Source: Schistosoma haematobium (taxonomy: Eukaryota; Platyhelminthes; Trematoda; Strigeidida; Schistosomatidae). Taken from it: a stretch of 64,000 bases of DNA. The notes below the pieces were generated by a model that worked only from the letters and a program-made list of their open reading frames with translations, made no database searches and was not told where the DNA came from. The first letter of the stretch is position 1; each line of letters starts with the position of its first letter. The position numbers and the translations under genes were made by a program. Location of the stretch: positions 86,728,364-86,792,363 of the forward strand of contig NC_067196.1 in NCBI RefSeq assembly GCF_000699445.3. The letters are read 5' to 3'. Below, in pieces: positions 10,426 through 21,817 of this stretch.

Positions 10426-13400
10426 CGACCGAAGCTGATACCTTGACGCGGTGGTCGGGCTTGCCTATCGTGATGACCCAACCGAGCTATATTGGCTGGA
10501 ACATATGTTCCTGTAGGTTCTACCATGCCAGGCAGGTCGATTGGTGAACGGTAAGACTAAAAGCAGCAACTCAAGGTCCGAGGGCGAAGTCGTACTGATG
10601 ACTGTAGAGAGGTGTGACAGCAGTAAGGTGTTTCCTTCAGACAACCAGCATGACAGTGATGCTGCCTTCCCACAAGGAGGGGTGGGGTTAGAAAAGGTCG
10701 ACCCTAAAAATGTCACACCTCACCTTACCTCACGGATTTCCGTCTTCGGCGGTAAGGCCCTTTGAAGAACGGAGCTAACACGTCAAAAACCTTCCACAAA
10801 AAGGCCATGCGCGACCGGCCTCAAGCAGTTATCCCTTGGGCTCTACAGTCACGCTCCCAGGTCGTCAAGACCAACACTAATCCAATTTCCTTTTCAGATT
10901 CCTCAAGAAATACCCTTCCACGGTTTGGGCAGCCGGGAAGTGACATCAGCCCTCATACCCGTAACAGCACACGAGATCAAGTTGGTCACATTCAAATCCT
11001 TCCCACACCTCCTAATATCTCTCTTATCTCCATGACTAACCCTCCTCACGTCTCTTTATCACCTCGCACCGCTAGGGCAAACGATTCGAGTACGTGGAAC
11101 GCTATTCCTGGTCTCCTGAAATCACGCTCTAAACTACACGTAGGAGCTTTTAACGTCCGAACACTGTGCCAAATAGGACAGCAGGCTTCCTTAGCTAAGA
11201 CTTTAGAATTCCGCGACATCGATGTGTGCTGCGTCTCCGAAACGCGCAAACAGGATCCGAGTAGCGTCATTCGTTTGACCTCACCATGCCAAAATAAAGA
11301 ACTGACTCGATTCACACTTCGTGTATCTGGAAGCCTTGATTCTGCTTCCCGTGGCCTCGCCGGCGTAGGTATAGCGTTGAGTCCTAGGGCAGAACTAGCT
11401 CTCCTAGAGTGGATCCCAGTAGACAGTCGTTTGTGCGCTGTCCGACTAAACGGAACAGTAAGGATCCGGAAAGATAGGGACACTCGTCGTTGCGTCTTCG
11501 TTGTTTCTGCCTATTCTCCCACTGACTGCAGCTTCGGACGATGTAAAAGATGAGTTTTACAGAAAGCTCTCCGACCTTCTCCGAAAAGCTAGGCGCTCGG
11601 ATGTAGTAATGGTGGCCGGTGACTTTAATGCTCAAGTAGGTAAACTAAACGATAGAGAAAGACACCTAGGTGGATCTTATGGTGTCGTGGCTCAAAGAAC
11701 AGATAATGGCGACCGTCTGTTGCAGCTATGCTCAGATAACCGCCTGTTCCTTGCAAATACTAACTTTAAGCATAAGGAAAAACATTTTTAACATGGCGAC
11801 CACCTAATTCGTCCCAACGTTGGACCCAAATAGATCACATCGCTATCAGCCACCGATGGAGGGTCTCGATAGAAGACTGTCGCTCATTCTGGAGCACATG
11901 CTTAAATTCAGATCATGCTCTAGTACGAGCGCGTATCTGTCTGCGTCTTACTGGACGTAGGAAAGACGCTGCAAGTAAACGTCTTAGGGCTCTACTTAAT
12001 GATAGTCAAGCTAAGAGTATATTTCAGGAACAACTAGGAAAACAGTTAGGCAGCCATATAGGTGATGCCCATCCCGAGGCAGCATGGAACGATATCCGAA
12101 AAGCTGTGGAAACAGCAGTGATATCTGCTAGTAAGGTAAACCAGAAGGTTAGGGAGAAACACTGGATCTCAGCAGCATCTATCGCACTGATAGATGCTCG
12201 GAAACTCATTCCACCTGACTCTGAACATAATGAAGAGCGGGGTCAGCTTAAGAGCAAGCTAACAAGAAGTCTACGCAATGATCGTGAACAGTGGTGGGCA
12301 GCGAAAGCAAGAGAGATGGAAAAGGCAGCGGCAATAGGTAATAGCAGACAATTTTTCAGACTTGTTAAAGAAACCAGTATTAGGAAACCGACTGTTAGCG
12401 AAACAATCTCAGAGAAAGATGGACATATTATACATTCTCATTCCAATAGATTGGATCGATGGGCAGAACACTTCAGGGATCAGTTCAACTGGCCTTCAGC
12501 CACACTTCGGTTTCCCACGATCTTCAGTCAACCTGAATGGCAAGTTAATGCAGTTCCTCCGTCTCTTTACGAAGTTGAATAAGCTATAGGAAATCTGAAG
12601 CGAGGGAGAGCAGCAGGCCCTGACAGGTTTACTCCTGAGATTTTTAAGGATGGTGGTTCAGTATTAGCAATGAGATTAACCGAGGTCTTAGGTAGAATCT
12701 GGGAACTAGACGTAATCCCATCTGACTGGTCTCAATCACTGATTGTGCCAGTCTATAAGAAAGGACAAAAGTCCTCTTGTGACAATCACAGAGGAATCAG
12801 TTTGACTAATATAGTGTCTACAATATTAGCTTCAATAATACTTCGACGCCTAATCAAAGCTCGTGAAGAGCAGACTAGAGAAAATCAGGCTGGTTTTCGA
12901 TCTGGACGTGGTTGCACAGACCAGTTATTCACATCACGTCATGTTCTAGAACACAGACACACATTCAGACGTCCCACAATCGTAGTATTTCTCGACCTTA
13001 AGGCGGCATTCGACTTTGTTGATCGTAAGGTTCTATGGCAGTGTTTGTCACTGAAAGGAGTACTAAAGAAGTACATTAACCTTATACAGGCTGTCTACTC
13101 GAACACAACTGGTAGAGTGAGAGCTTATGGCGAACTGTCATCAGAATTGATTACCTCAAGTGGTGTTCGTCAGGGCTGTCCACTCTCTCCATTCTTGTTC
13201 AACTTTGTGGTCGACGTACTTTTAGAGATAACACTCTCCTCATCTAAATTTCCAGGGGTTGAGCTTCTACCGGGAGGTTCACTTGTTGACTTAGAATATG
13301 CTGATGACATAGTTTTATTTGGTGAAGACGCTGATAAAATGCAGAGTCTTCTGACCACTCGAAGCAACAATGCAAGCATTTTCGGGATGCGATTCTCTCC

Positions 13401-14380
13401 TTCGAAATGCAAAATGTTGCTTCAGGATTGGGTTACATCGACACCCGAACTAGTGATAGGGAGTGAAGTAGTTGAGTGTGTCGACCGCTTCACTTATCTT
13501 GGAAGTCTCATCAGCCCTTGTGGTTTAGTGTGTGACGAAATCTCAGCACGAATACAGAAGGCTCGACTAGCTTTTGCCAACTTGCGTCATTTATGGCGTA
13601 GGCGAGATATCCGTCTATCAACCAAAGGACGTGTTTGCTGCGCAGCAGTTCGTTCCGTCCTACTTTATGGCAGTGAAACATGGCCGGTAAGAGTAGAGAA
13701 TATTCGTAGGTTACTAGTATTCGATCATAGGTGTCTTCGAAACATTGCTCGTATACCCTGGGATCATCGAGTAAGTAACGCAGTTGTTAGGAAACGGGTA
13801 CTAGGTAAGGATGTCAAATCCATTGATGAAGTAGTGAAACTTCATCAGTTGAGATGGCTGGGACGCGTGTTACATATGCCCAACCACTGACTGCCTTGAC
13901 GTGCGATGTTCAGTGGTATAGGAATAGGTTGGAAGAAAGCTAGGGGGCGGCCAGACCAAAACATGGCACAAATCCATGAAGTCACTGACTCGTGGTCTGA
14001 GTCATGTCGGTAGGTGTAGACTATCTGGTTGGGGACCGCGAGATGATAGCAACCGATGGTTAGAGACCCTGAATGACATGGCTCAAAATCGTTTGCAATG
14101 GCGCAGGTGCATTCACTCTTTGTGTTCTCCCAAATTCTAATCTTCTGAATTCTTCATATCCCTTTTTTCCTCTTTCCAAATTTATTTCACTGTATTATAC
14201 TCTTTGAATAACATCTCCAAACACTAATCTTCCCGATTACTGCTTATACTCTTATTACTTCTACCACTACGGGATTTGAATCGACAACTGCATCTGTGTG
14301 CCAATGTGGTGTGGCAACTCGAACTGATGTACGTACATACATACGAAGTTCTACGTTGTTACTGTCTGACTGACTGACTG
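10426..14380 (+). mobile_element. RTE-type non-LTR retrotransposon, nearly full length
   Basis: A 3.95-kb element of the schistosome RTE clade (SR3/Perere-3-like by its motifs). It runs from a non-coding leader, through an endonuclease and reverse transcriptase reading frame, to a 3' end built of TGAC repeats. A perfect 6-bp target-site duplication (atttcc, 10420-10425 and 14381-14386) defines both ends. The coding frame is broken (see the coding entry). The leader and 5' end recur at 6077, 31557, 43184 and, inverted, at about 42345. It lies between the RIM and UPF1 genes. Confidence 0.88.
10762..14137 (+). pseudogene. RTE polyprotein (endonuclease + reverse transcriptase), disrupted
   Basis: The N-terminal segment is followed by an APE-type endonuclease (VGAFNVRTLCQIGQ, CCVSETR, LAGVGIALSPRAE, VAGDFNAQVG). 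A linker leads to the reverse transcriptase (12670-13890) with DNHRGISLTN, QAGFRSGRGCTDQ, FLDLKAAFDFVD, SGVRQGCPLSPFLFN and the catalytic YADDIVLF. Damage: a +1 insertion near 11530, a -1 change near 11785 restoring frame, a TAA stop at about 12580, and a stop at 13888-13890 that cuts off the C-terminal zinc-knuckle-like region, still traceable to about 14137. In life this protein would nick target DNA and prime cDNA synthesis; this copy cannot. Confidence 0.85.
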
Positions 14381-14475
14381 ATTTCCATACTAGGACAAAA
14401 CAGCCGTCCAATTCTCCCAGGTTTCCAATGGTGGTTCGACATTGGTTGGTTCATGGTCTCATTGAAAATTACACT
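14381..14475 (+). mobile_element. Right part of hammerhead repeat H5
   Basis: Begins in the stem II loop (atttccatactagg), continues through a mutated GAAAC box (GGACAAAAC) and the right terminal block. The RTE insertion separates it from the CTGAGGA half at 10225-10425. A ribozyme can no longer form. Confidence 0.75.
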
Positions 14476-14914
14476 GCTCTTTGTGAATTTTGAAGGGCAT
14501 AGATTCCCTCTTATATAAGGTCATGTGCGTTGATTTACTAACAAGAACCAATCTAAACCGATCCAGTTGTCCAGCGATTCCCAGTGTTAAACAGTTCTCT
14601 ACCTTATATTAGCCGGCGTTGTAGATCAAACTACCAAAACATTTTACCAAGTTTCATATCGTTACTTCAGACTATTTTTGTTAATGACATAGGGTTACAA
14701 TCGGTAATTTCAAGTGAGGATATGTATGTCATCAAAGGTCATTTCAAAATCCACACACTAGCGCTCAACCAACAGAATTTTTCAGAGGTAATTCAGTACT
14801 TTATTATCTCATGATGGATCGTTCAAAACTGAGTTATTCGAAATCTTACATACTTGCTTTTGCTTTTACTTGATTAACGGTATTCGTAACTTATATCATT
14901 TAAAGCCCTCGAAT
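14476..14914. other. Intergenic DNA, nothing recognised
   Basis: About 440 bp between the split hammerhead repeat and an R1 copy. The frame at 14584-14814 has no recognisable motif or splice context. Confidence 0.4.
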
Positions 14915-15225
14915 GCCCTAGTATGGTTCCATGGTGCACATGGGCTCCAGGATTCTGAAGGAACAAATGGAGTATGAACCAATCATTGGTCACCAGCTAT
15001 CATGACCATGGGACTGCATCTCCTTACGTTGCTCCACTGCCTTGTGGATTAAACCTTCAGGTCAAAGGCTCCGGGTGTTGCCCCTTAAGGAAACCATCTG
15101 CTTCAGTTTGGGCACCTGGGCAGTATCACAACGTACACATAAATCAAGCAAATTGTGTGGCGCATATGTATTTGGTGTTTCCTTGTACCGATGTTTATGC
15201 GTTCAAATAAACAAAATAAATATAA
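14915..15225 (+). repeat. SINE-like repeat R1, 3' part (+ strand copy)
   Basis: The only copy in + orientation. It ends 'tttatgcgttcaaataaac' plus an A-rich tail, close to the 3' end of the RT-encoding element at 40230-41084. A further short tail-like piece follows at about 15255-15325. Confidence 0.6.
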
Positions 15226-15365
15226 GTCAACAAAACCCGTGGAATTAGGTTTCATGCTATTCCAATGATTTATGTGGTGCATATTTATTTCGTGCCTCCT
15301 TGTAAAAATGACTATGTGTATAAATAAGATAAATAATCGTCTATGAGATTTCTACTGTATCAGTA

Positions 15366-15950
15366 TAGGGTTGTAAAGATTATTAAGTTTTTGATTGAGA
15401 TCATGAACCGATTGATGTTAGATCACTGTTGAAGGCCTGGAAGCACTAGACGGCCGTTTCGTCCTATTTTGGGACTCCTCAGCACTATGCATCTACGATG
15501 CCGCTCGGGTGATTCGAACATCAATCGCTTCATGATCTCAACCAAAAACTTATTAATCTCCACAACCATTTACTGATAATTACCATGTGCTCACTATTGA
15601 CTAGCTTCGTGAGGGAATTCTCGGAGTTCTAGTGGGAAGCCGTGACCAGTGGAGCTAACCCGTGTCGGGTAAAGACAAGTATCTATCTCACTACAATGGA
15701 AGATGGTTGCGCAACTTCGTGGATTGGTTGGGGTTAGACATTAAGACAGTTGGATGTTGACTCAGTGGTCTAGAAGTTAAGCGTTCGCGCGCCAGAATGA
15801 AGACCCTGTGTTCGAATCCCGCGAGCGGGATTATGAATGCGCACTGCTGGGGAGTCGCACAATAGGACGAAACGGCCGTCCAGTGCTTCCAGGTTTTCAA
15901 TGGTGGTCTAGCATAAATCGGTCCTTGATCTCGATCAAAAAATATCTACT
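15366..15950. mobile_element. Fold-back hammerhead repeat, long form (H6)
   Basis: Same plan as the element at 6565-7125: left arm with a - strand ribozyme, spacer, then a right arm with tRNA-like A-box (tggtctagaag, about 15766), B-box (TGTTCGAATCC, 15809-15819) and a + strand ribozyme. The arms are more diverged (roughly 75-80% by eye). Extra feature: a second inverted copy of the left terminus lies at about 15513-15556, so the left ribozyme is enclosed in its own small fold-back. Confidence 0.75.
15443..15488 (-). ncRNA. Hammerhead ribozyme core (H6 left arm)
   Basis: On the - strand: CTGAGGA, GTCC/GGAC stem II, GAAAC, stem III palindrome and GTC are all intact, but stem I pairing is mostly lost (ATAGTG against TAGTGC). 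The opposite-strand core at 15847-15872 is mutated to CTGGGGA and is probably inactive. Confidence 0.55.
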
Positions 15951-17063
15951 GCAGTTGACTTCAGATAACTGGAGAGAAACAAACAGTTCGATAAATTGTC
16001 GCGATAAATTTACTTGATATGTATTGAGTGATGATTGCAACAACAATTGCTTGGACCTCGTCGAAACGTTCAGAGAGGCAAATCCAAAAAACATTCAAGC
16101 AAACTATTGGTTTGTTTTGTTAGTACCGAAATTCGGTTTCCTAACGTTTGTTTGTCTTTTTGGTTAGGTCCATTCGTGCTGCGTCTCACTGACTTATATC
16201 GCAGTTGGATTAGAAAACCGTGCGAATATATATCTATTAGAATGCTGTTTATTAGTGTCGTTATTGTATAGATATATCTGCAAACTACTTACTAAATGCT
16301 ATTTTTATTCTGTATGAGCAGTTGTGGTTTGTAACTATTGACAGTGACATATTATCCTGCACACCCTTTTATTCGTTTTGGTCCCAGGAATCGGTTCATG
16401 ATTCTACTGACAGTGTTCTATATGTTGACTGTCAGTGTATCGTCCGCGTCACCCATAAATATCTGTGTGCAAAAATTAGAGACTGTATTGCAGATTTGTC
16501 ACAAGTGAAGTTTCTAGTGGTTTCTGCAAACGTGAAAACGTGAGTTTTGGAAGGCAATACTTTTATATCCGAAATTTTAGACTATGGGAATGATTGAAAC
16601 ATGAATACCTGGCAGATTTACAACCGCAAACCAAACAATGTTAAGATTCAGTAAATTTCACAAGCAAATATAAATCTAATTGCTAATCTCATAACTTCAA
16701 AAATCATCGTTCTTTACAACAATTATAGGGATACAAGCTGTCAATATTAAGGATTCCTAAAGTCTAGTACCACGAAGTTATCTTCAGAACATTTAAAATC
16801 AACGTCAGAATTACAAACAAACCAAGTTTGAAGCTTCCGTTAAACAGACATACCACAAATCAGTAAAATAAGTTATTTGGTGAATAATACTTTAGTCGCT
16901 TAGGGTGCGAATAAAATACGCGACTGATTTCTTGAAACTGTTGAATTATAACTTAGTTTTTAATCCAAGTTGACTCTCAAATCTAGTTTCTACTAACAAT
17001 CGGACGTCCGTTTTCTCATGTCACAGTTGCAACAGAAGACACAGTGACTGTAGTGGACTTTGA
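15951..17063. other. Intergenic DNA, no gene recognised
   Basis: Open frames at 16035-16271 and 16322-16543 lack recognisable domains, splice context or similarity to other parts of the window. The stretch is about 1.1 kb of unassigned sequence between a hammerhead repeat and the gag-bearing LTR-like unit. Confidence 0.4.
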
Positions 17064-17224
17064 TGTTTTGAATTATTTGAATTGTAGTATGAACTAAGAA
17101 TCTCAGAATTAACGCAATCGAGTCAAGAAGTACTAGACAAGCACGAACGAATGCATTGTATTTAGAATTCGAAATTAAGCATTCAACAAGTACAAAGGTA
17201 TCATTAGTTCATTCAAACACCACA
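17064..17224 (-). repeat. 161-bp direct repeat, probable LTR or LTR end (copy 1)
   Basis: Nearly identical to 18661-18821 in the same orientation. Read on the - strand it begins TGTGGTG and ends AACA, the TG...CA ends expected of an LTR. Together the two copies bracket a Gypsy-type gag fragment. No matching target-site duplication is visible at the outer edges, so it could be only the shared end of a longer LTR. Confidence 0.6.
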
Positions 17225-17690
17225 TCCGTCACAGCTTAAATTAGAGTCTAAGTGTTTGTAATCGATTGTACGTCTTCTTAAGTTCATCCTGTGTCTGTCC
17301 GACATTGTATTGGACAAAAACTATGTAGTATCTAGAATGTGCTCATTAGTATTAGAATTAACAAACAAAATTGGAACAGACTCACCTGCCTCCTGGGATT
17401 GTGTAATCAGCATGTCGGTTGTGTACTGAAACCGCTGCTACCTAGAATTTAAACCATAAACTAAGACTATCCCCCCACGAAACAATGTTAGATCTTTATA
17501 TTCACAATTTATGAATGATGTGGCTTCATTTAAAACATATTTCTCACATTGGGTAGAGTAAACATTAGAAGTGACTTCGTGATAAGGATAAACAGCAGTT
17601 GATATGAAATCATCTGAATTGTAATCAAAATCGAGCTCGTTTAGTACTTGTGCTTCGCACTGAACAAGTTTCCCACAAGAAACAAATGCA

Positions 17691-18644
17691 TTATGAGGAC
17701 AAAATCATATTTGATATGACATCAAGATTTGATTCTTCTGAGATAGTTTCCTCAAATTTATTAGGAATGGCATTGGAGAGCATAGGATCGTTAGAAAAAC
17801 CAACATCCATCAAAACTACATCAGGTTTTCGAACATAATTATGTTCACTCAACATATTTTCCTCAGATTTGCGAGGAATTTCGTTAAAAATAAGTGAATC
17901 ATTAGGAAAAACCAAATCTGGTACAATAACACGAGAAATCTGACAAGTTGATTGATTAGGAACTGTTGTCTCGCAAGAATTCGGAATTTCATTTAACTCT
18001 GAACAGCCATATGACTCTACACTGTCTATTGCAATCATCGATAAAGATAGATGATCATTAGGAACACTGGACTTAATAGAATCAGAATTAAAAGACTTAA
18101 TATTAGTTGCAGCAAGATGAACAATAGTATTACAAACTGACTGAATATGTCCAATATCAACACATTTAAAGCACTAATAATTACGAAATTTACATGAGTT
18201 AAAAGAGTATAACCTGCCACAGGACAAACATTGACCAGACTTGTGCCCATCTTCGTGAACTACATCGCAACTCCTCAATGAATTAGCTGCATAACCTTGA
18301 GTATAAACTGGGTTGGGATGACGTAATGCAGTGGAATTTTTCATATCCTCATGAATCGTTTTACTAAATCTTCCTCCTTTACGACATTCGAAATTTGCAT
18401 ACTGAACATAGTCTAGCAGTAGATCCTTGAGAGCTGTACACGGAAGCAAAATGGGCTTTTCCGGTAAAGCCAGAGTTTTTTATAATCTATATGCTTCTTT
18501 TCCGATGAATGTGAGGAAATGTTCTACAATATTAACATCCTCATCATCTTCTTTGGTCATAGCCCAGATTTCGAACCTTTCAAAGTAATCCTCAAGAGCT
18601 TCAGAAGTTGAATGAATATCTAACTTTTCCATTACAGGCTCCAT
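17691..18644 (-). pseudogene. Ty3/Gypsy Gag with CCHC zinc knuckle, disrupted
   Basis: Gag packages element RNA into particles. The frame starts at ATG 18644 (MEPVMEKLDIHSTSEALEDY), followed by FERFEIWAMT, a stop within the KEAYRL region, FECRKGGRF, then a Cys-rich segment. After a further stop comes a perfect CX2CX4HX4C knuckle (CFKCVDIGHIQSVC, 18132-18173). The downstream part (17691-18038) has two copies of a degenerate repeat (FPNDSLIFNEIP and FSNDPMLSNAIP). Protease and RT are absent here. The ATG lies about 17 nt inside the adjoining 161-bp repeat, overlapping a possible primer-binding site (TGGCATCGCGATGG). Family within Gypsy is uncertain. Confidence 0.75.
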
Positions 18645-18660
18645 CGCGATGCCAATATAA

Positions 18661-18821
18661 TGTTTCGAATTATTTGAATTGTAGTATGAACTAAGAATCC
18701 CAGAATTAACGCAATCGAGTCAAGAAGTACTAGACAAGCACGGACGAATGCATTGTATTTAGAATTCGAAATTAAGCATTCAACAAGTACAAAGGTATCA
18801 TTAGTTCATTCAAACACCACA
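18661..18821 (-). repeat. 161-bp direct repeat, probable 5' LTR or LTR end (copy 2)
   Basis: Second copy of 17064-17224, upstream of the gag start on the - strand. Only a handful of differences are seen between copies, so the pair is younger than the broken gag suggests or has been homogenised. Confidence 0.6.
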
Positions 18822-19196
18822 TATACGCTCCTCACAATTATGTTTAGAAGTATCGTGTAACAGAACGTAGTGTTAAAGTTGCAACGACTGTCGGACAGAG
18901 TGAAGAGTTTCAGCGCACCAAAAGCACGGCGTTGGCAGAATACTTGAAGGCCAGTGGAGAAGGCAGTTCATATTGCGGAACACACCGGGAGATGCAAATA
19001 GGCGATTGAAGACTATCTATATGTATTGTGTAAATACATTGTAACTTCTCGTATCAAAGATGCATACCTGAAGCCCATTGTAATGTTCTGTATTACGAGT
19101 TTACAAACATGTTATTTTTAGTCACAGAAATAAAATCAATTCTTCAATTCAATTATTTAGGTCTAGTATTCTACTCAACGGCTACTGTAAGGAACA
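18822..19196 (-). repeat. Possible LTR remnant of the adjoining Gypsy element
   Basis: On the - strand it would start TGTTCCTTACAG at 19196, directly after the truncated RT/RNase H coding region. The far end is not defined. This is inferred from position and the TG start only. Confidence 0.3.
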
Positions 19197-19227
19197 TATG
19201 CTCAAAAAATTAAATCGGGAATCGCAC

Positions 19228-20640
19228 TCACAAACCATGGATGTATTTAGTGATGCAACTGATGTATTTCCTGTTGAAGTAAAGAGTAGTTCTAAGGTGA
19301 AGAAAGAGATTAACAAAATCGTTAATAAGGTAAACTTCATGTTCCTTAATCGTGAACAATGCTTTTTGTGCGGTATCTTCCAAGTTGGTGGATTTCGCAT
19401 TTCCACGAAGTTCGTCGGCTAGAGGTTTCATAAGGGACGCGCAGTTCGGTATCAACCGTCTATAGAAACTTACAAGGCTGTTGAATGTGCGTAACTGCTT
19501 AATGGCGGTCGGTTCTGGGCAATTCAAAATGGCCGCCATTCTGGTTTTAGAGGTTGGTTTCCTTGAACATCAATAGTGTGTCCAAGGAAATCTAGGGAGT
19601 CAGTTCTGACTTGACATTTCTGAATGTTTACAGTAATCCCGTGATTTTGTAGTCCTTCAAAGGCAACGTCTGGATGCTGGAGATGGGATTCTCTGTCCAG
19701 ACTTGCAATCAAGCAGTCATCAACATACGTATATATGAAGTTGAGACCTCGAAAAACGTCATCGATGAACCTTTGGAATGTTTGGGCAGCATTTCTTAGG
19801 CCGAAAGACACGAGCGAAAATTTGTAAAGGCCGAAGGGAGTTATAATAGCAGTTTTTGGAATATCGTCAGTGGTCATGAGAATTCGGTTATAAGCTTTAA
19901 CCAAGTCGATTTTCGAAAAGACAATTGTACCTTTCAAGGTAGCTGTCAAGTCGCGAATGTGGGGCAACGGATAACGATCGGGAACGGTTTTCGCGTTCAG
20001 TCGCCGGTAGTCTCCAGTTGGTCTCTAGTAGTTGTTGTCCTTCTTAGGGACCATGTGCAAGAGTGATGCCCATGGGCTGCTTGATGTCCGAGTGATTCCT
20101 AGATCTATCATATGATTAAGTCCGTTTTAAGCCAACCTCAGCTTTTCGGGAGCCAGTCGGCGCGCTTTCAAGAATACAGGAGGTCTTGTAGTCGTGATGT
20201 AATCTGTAACATTGCTGGTTACACATGACGATTTCGGTTGCGTTTGGTATATACCAGAATAGTTATTGAGTAATGGTTGATAGAATAGGCCTATCGTGTG
20301 CCTAAGTGTGACAGGAGATGATCTGAAACCGGAAAAAGAAGTTACGCACACAGATAAGTTGGTTTTTCTATCTATTAGCCTCCGTTTGCGTGTATCGATG
20401 AGTAGATTGTGGTGTTGTAGCAGGTCTTTATTAATGATTGACATAGAAGCATCTGCAATAACAAAAATTCAGTGGATGGGTTTGAGTAAACTCACATTAA
20501 AGTAGACTCATCGCTTACCATATGTGGCGATCCGTTTTCCGTTTGCCGCCTCTAAGTTTAAAACAGATTCGTGAAACCGACCGTTAGAATCTGCCGGAAG
20601 AACATCAACTTCTGCATGTGTCGACAAGGTAGCGAACCTT
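19228..20640 (-). pseudogene. Ty3/Gypsy Pol (protease, reverse transcriptase), disrupted
   Basis: From about 20640 downwards the - strand encodes protease-flank sequence (EAANGKRIATYG, then DLLQHHNLLIDTRKRRLID), a linker and the RT. RT blocks are TGDYRRLNA, YPLPHIRDL, FSKIDLVKAY, TPFGLYKFSLVSFGLRNAAQ, the catalytic YVDD (TYVDDCLIAS) and DFLGHTID, then NSLVSFYRRLIPNCA at the RNase H junction. At least two stops separate protease and RT, a frameshift falls near 19530, and RNase H and integrase are missing. It is a dead element ending roughly 1 kb upstream of UPF1. Confidence 0.82.
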
Positions 20641-20989
20641 TGTAATCACATCAGTGACGTATAACAGATAGATATATTCGCCGGTTAAGGTTGCCGATAA
20701 CACGTACTGTCTGGGGAGATTCTCGAAACATTTTTCATGTCAATCGGTTTGGAGTTCTGAAAACTTCAGGATTTTCTTCAATTTCGGTATTTTCCATACT
20801 GATTATGATACCAGCAGCAGTCAGAGTTATCTGTCTCTCGTGGTCTAGAGACACCGTTTATGTGAAGGACTCATTCGAGGGATTTGTGATTGTTTACGAA
20901 TACGAACGTAACCTTTGAGAGTGACAGAGTTCCGTAACGTCGTTTTATGTCGTTTGAGGTTTTTCTTTTTCACACCGAGCTCACCAATG

Positions 20990-21275
20990 AAGATGCCGCA
21001 AGTATTCAGAGTTCAATAACATTTTAACCAGTAACATCTTCTGTAATTGAATGGTGCCCACTCACTGAAATCAAATGTCAGAAGAGGTGCGAAGATATAT
21101 TTGATAGAATATCGTTATATCGAGAAGTGACTAATCTAAGCTGACTAGTGGTTGGAGGAGATGTGAAGCGCAGAGTACTCACTTGTGATATGGTGCGGAT
21201 GCGTGACTGAGAGCCTTTAGCTAGGTGAGTCGAAGACTTACAGAGTTATTTATTTTGGGATTTTATTTACTACTA
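20990..21275. repeat. Dispersed repeat shared with 54985-55312
   Basis: Several blocks recur in the same order at 54985-55312: 'agatgcc.ca.gt.ttc', 'ga.gtgcgaagat', 'gatatggtgcggatg' and a terminal 'tatttattttggg.attt'. It lies just upstream of UPF1 and might be an old LTR. Similarity is patchy and the ends are not defined. Confidence 0.4.
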
Positions 21276-21631
21276 CATGAACACCCCGAGTAATAAATAT
21301 CCGGTCAATGTTTATTCATTATTTCACATCGATTATGAATTTAGAGAAGGGATTGTTCTTCACATTTTTTATTTTTCAAACGTGAATAAATACCATTTTA
21401 CCATCTTTGTCTACTACCAAATGTCAGTGATCATTGAACGACGATTTTATTTCAAGATATCTAAGAAAGAAAACACTAGAAAATCAGCCATTTTATTGAT
21501 ACCATAGCCTTGAAACTTAAAGCGAAAAGTCGGCTAGGTGATTAGTTTTACTTCGCAATTCATCCTTACATGTCATTGTTTAAATTCATACATGTGAATT
21601 TAGTCGCGTAATCTTAAAACGGGTTGGCCAC

Positions 21632-21817
21632 ATGGGTTCTTTCGATGCTTATGGTCCGAATTCGCAAGCCTTAACGTTCTTCGACCCTGAAGAGAATGAT
21701 TTAATTGGAGGAGATACACAGGGACCTGATTATGACTGTTCTGATTTCACTCTGCCTTCACAGTCTCAAACACAGGCATCTCAACTTGACCCTGATAAAA
21801 ATTGCTTCTCTCAGCAG
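21632..21817 (+). CDS. UPF1: UPF1 exon 1
   Basis: Encodes residues 1-62, including the conserved acidic N-terminus and [10 protein letters not shown]. The donor is cag|gtatg. The next intron is 37 bp. Confidence 0.92.
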
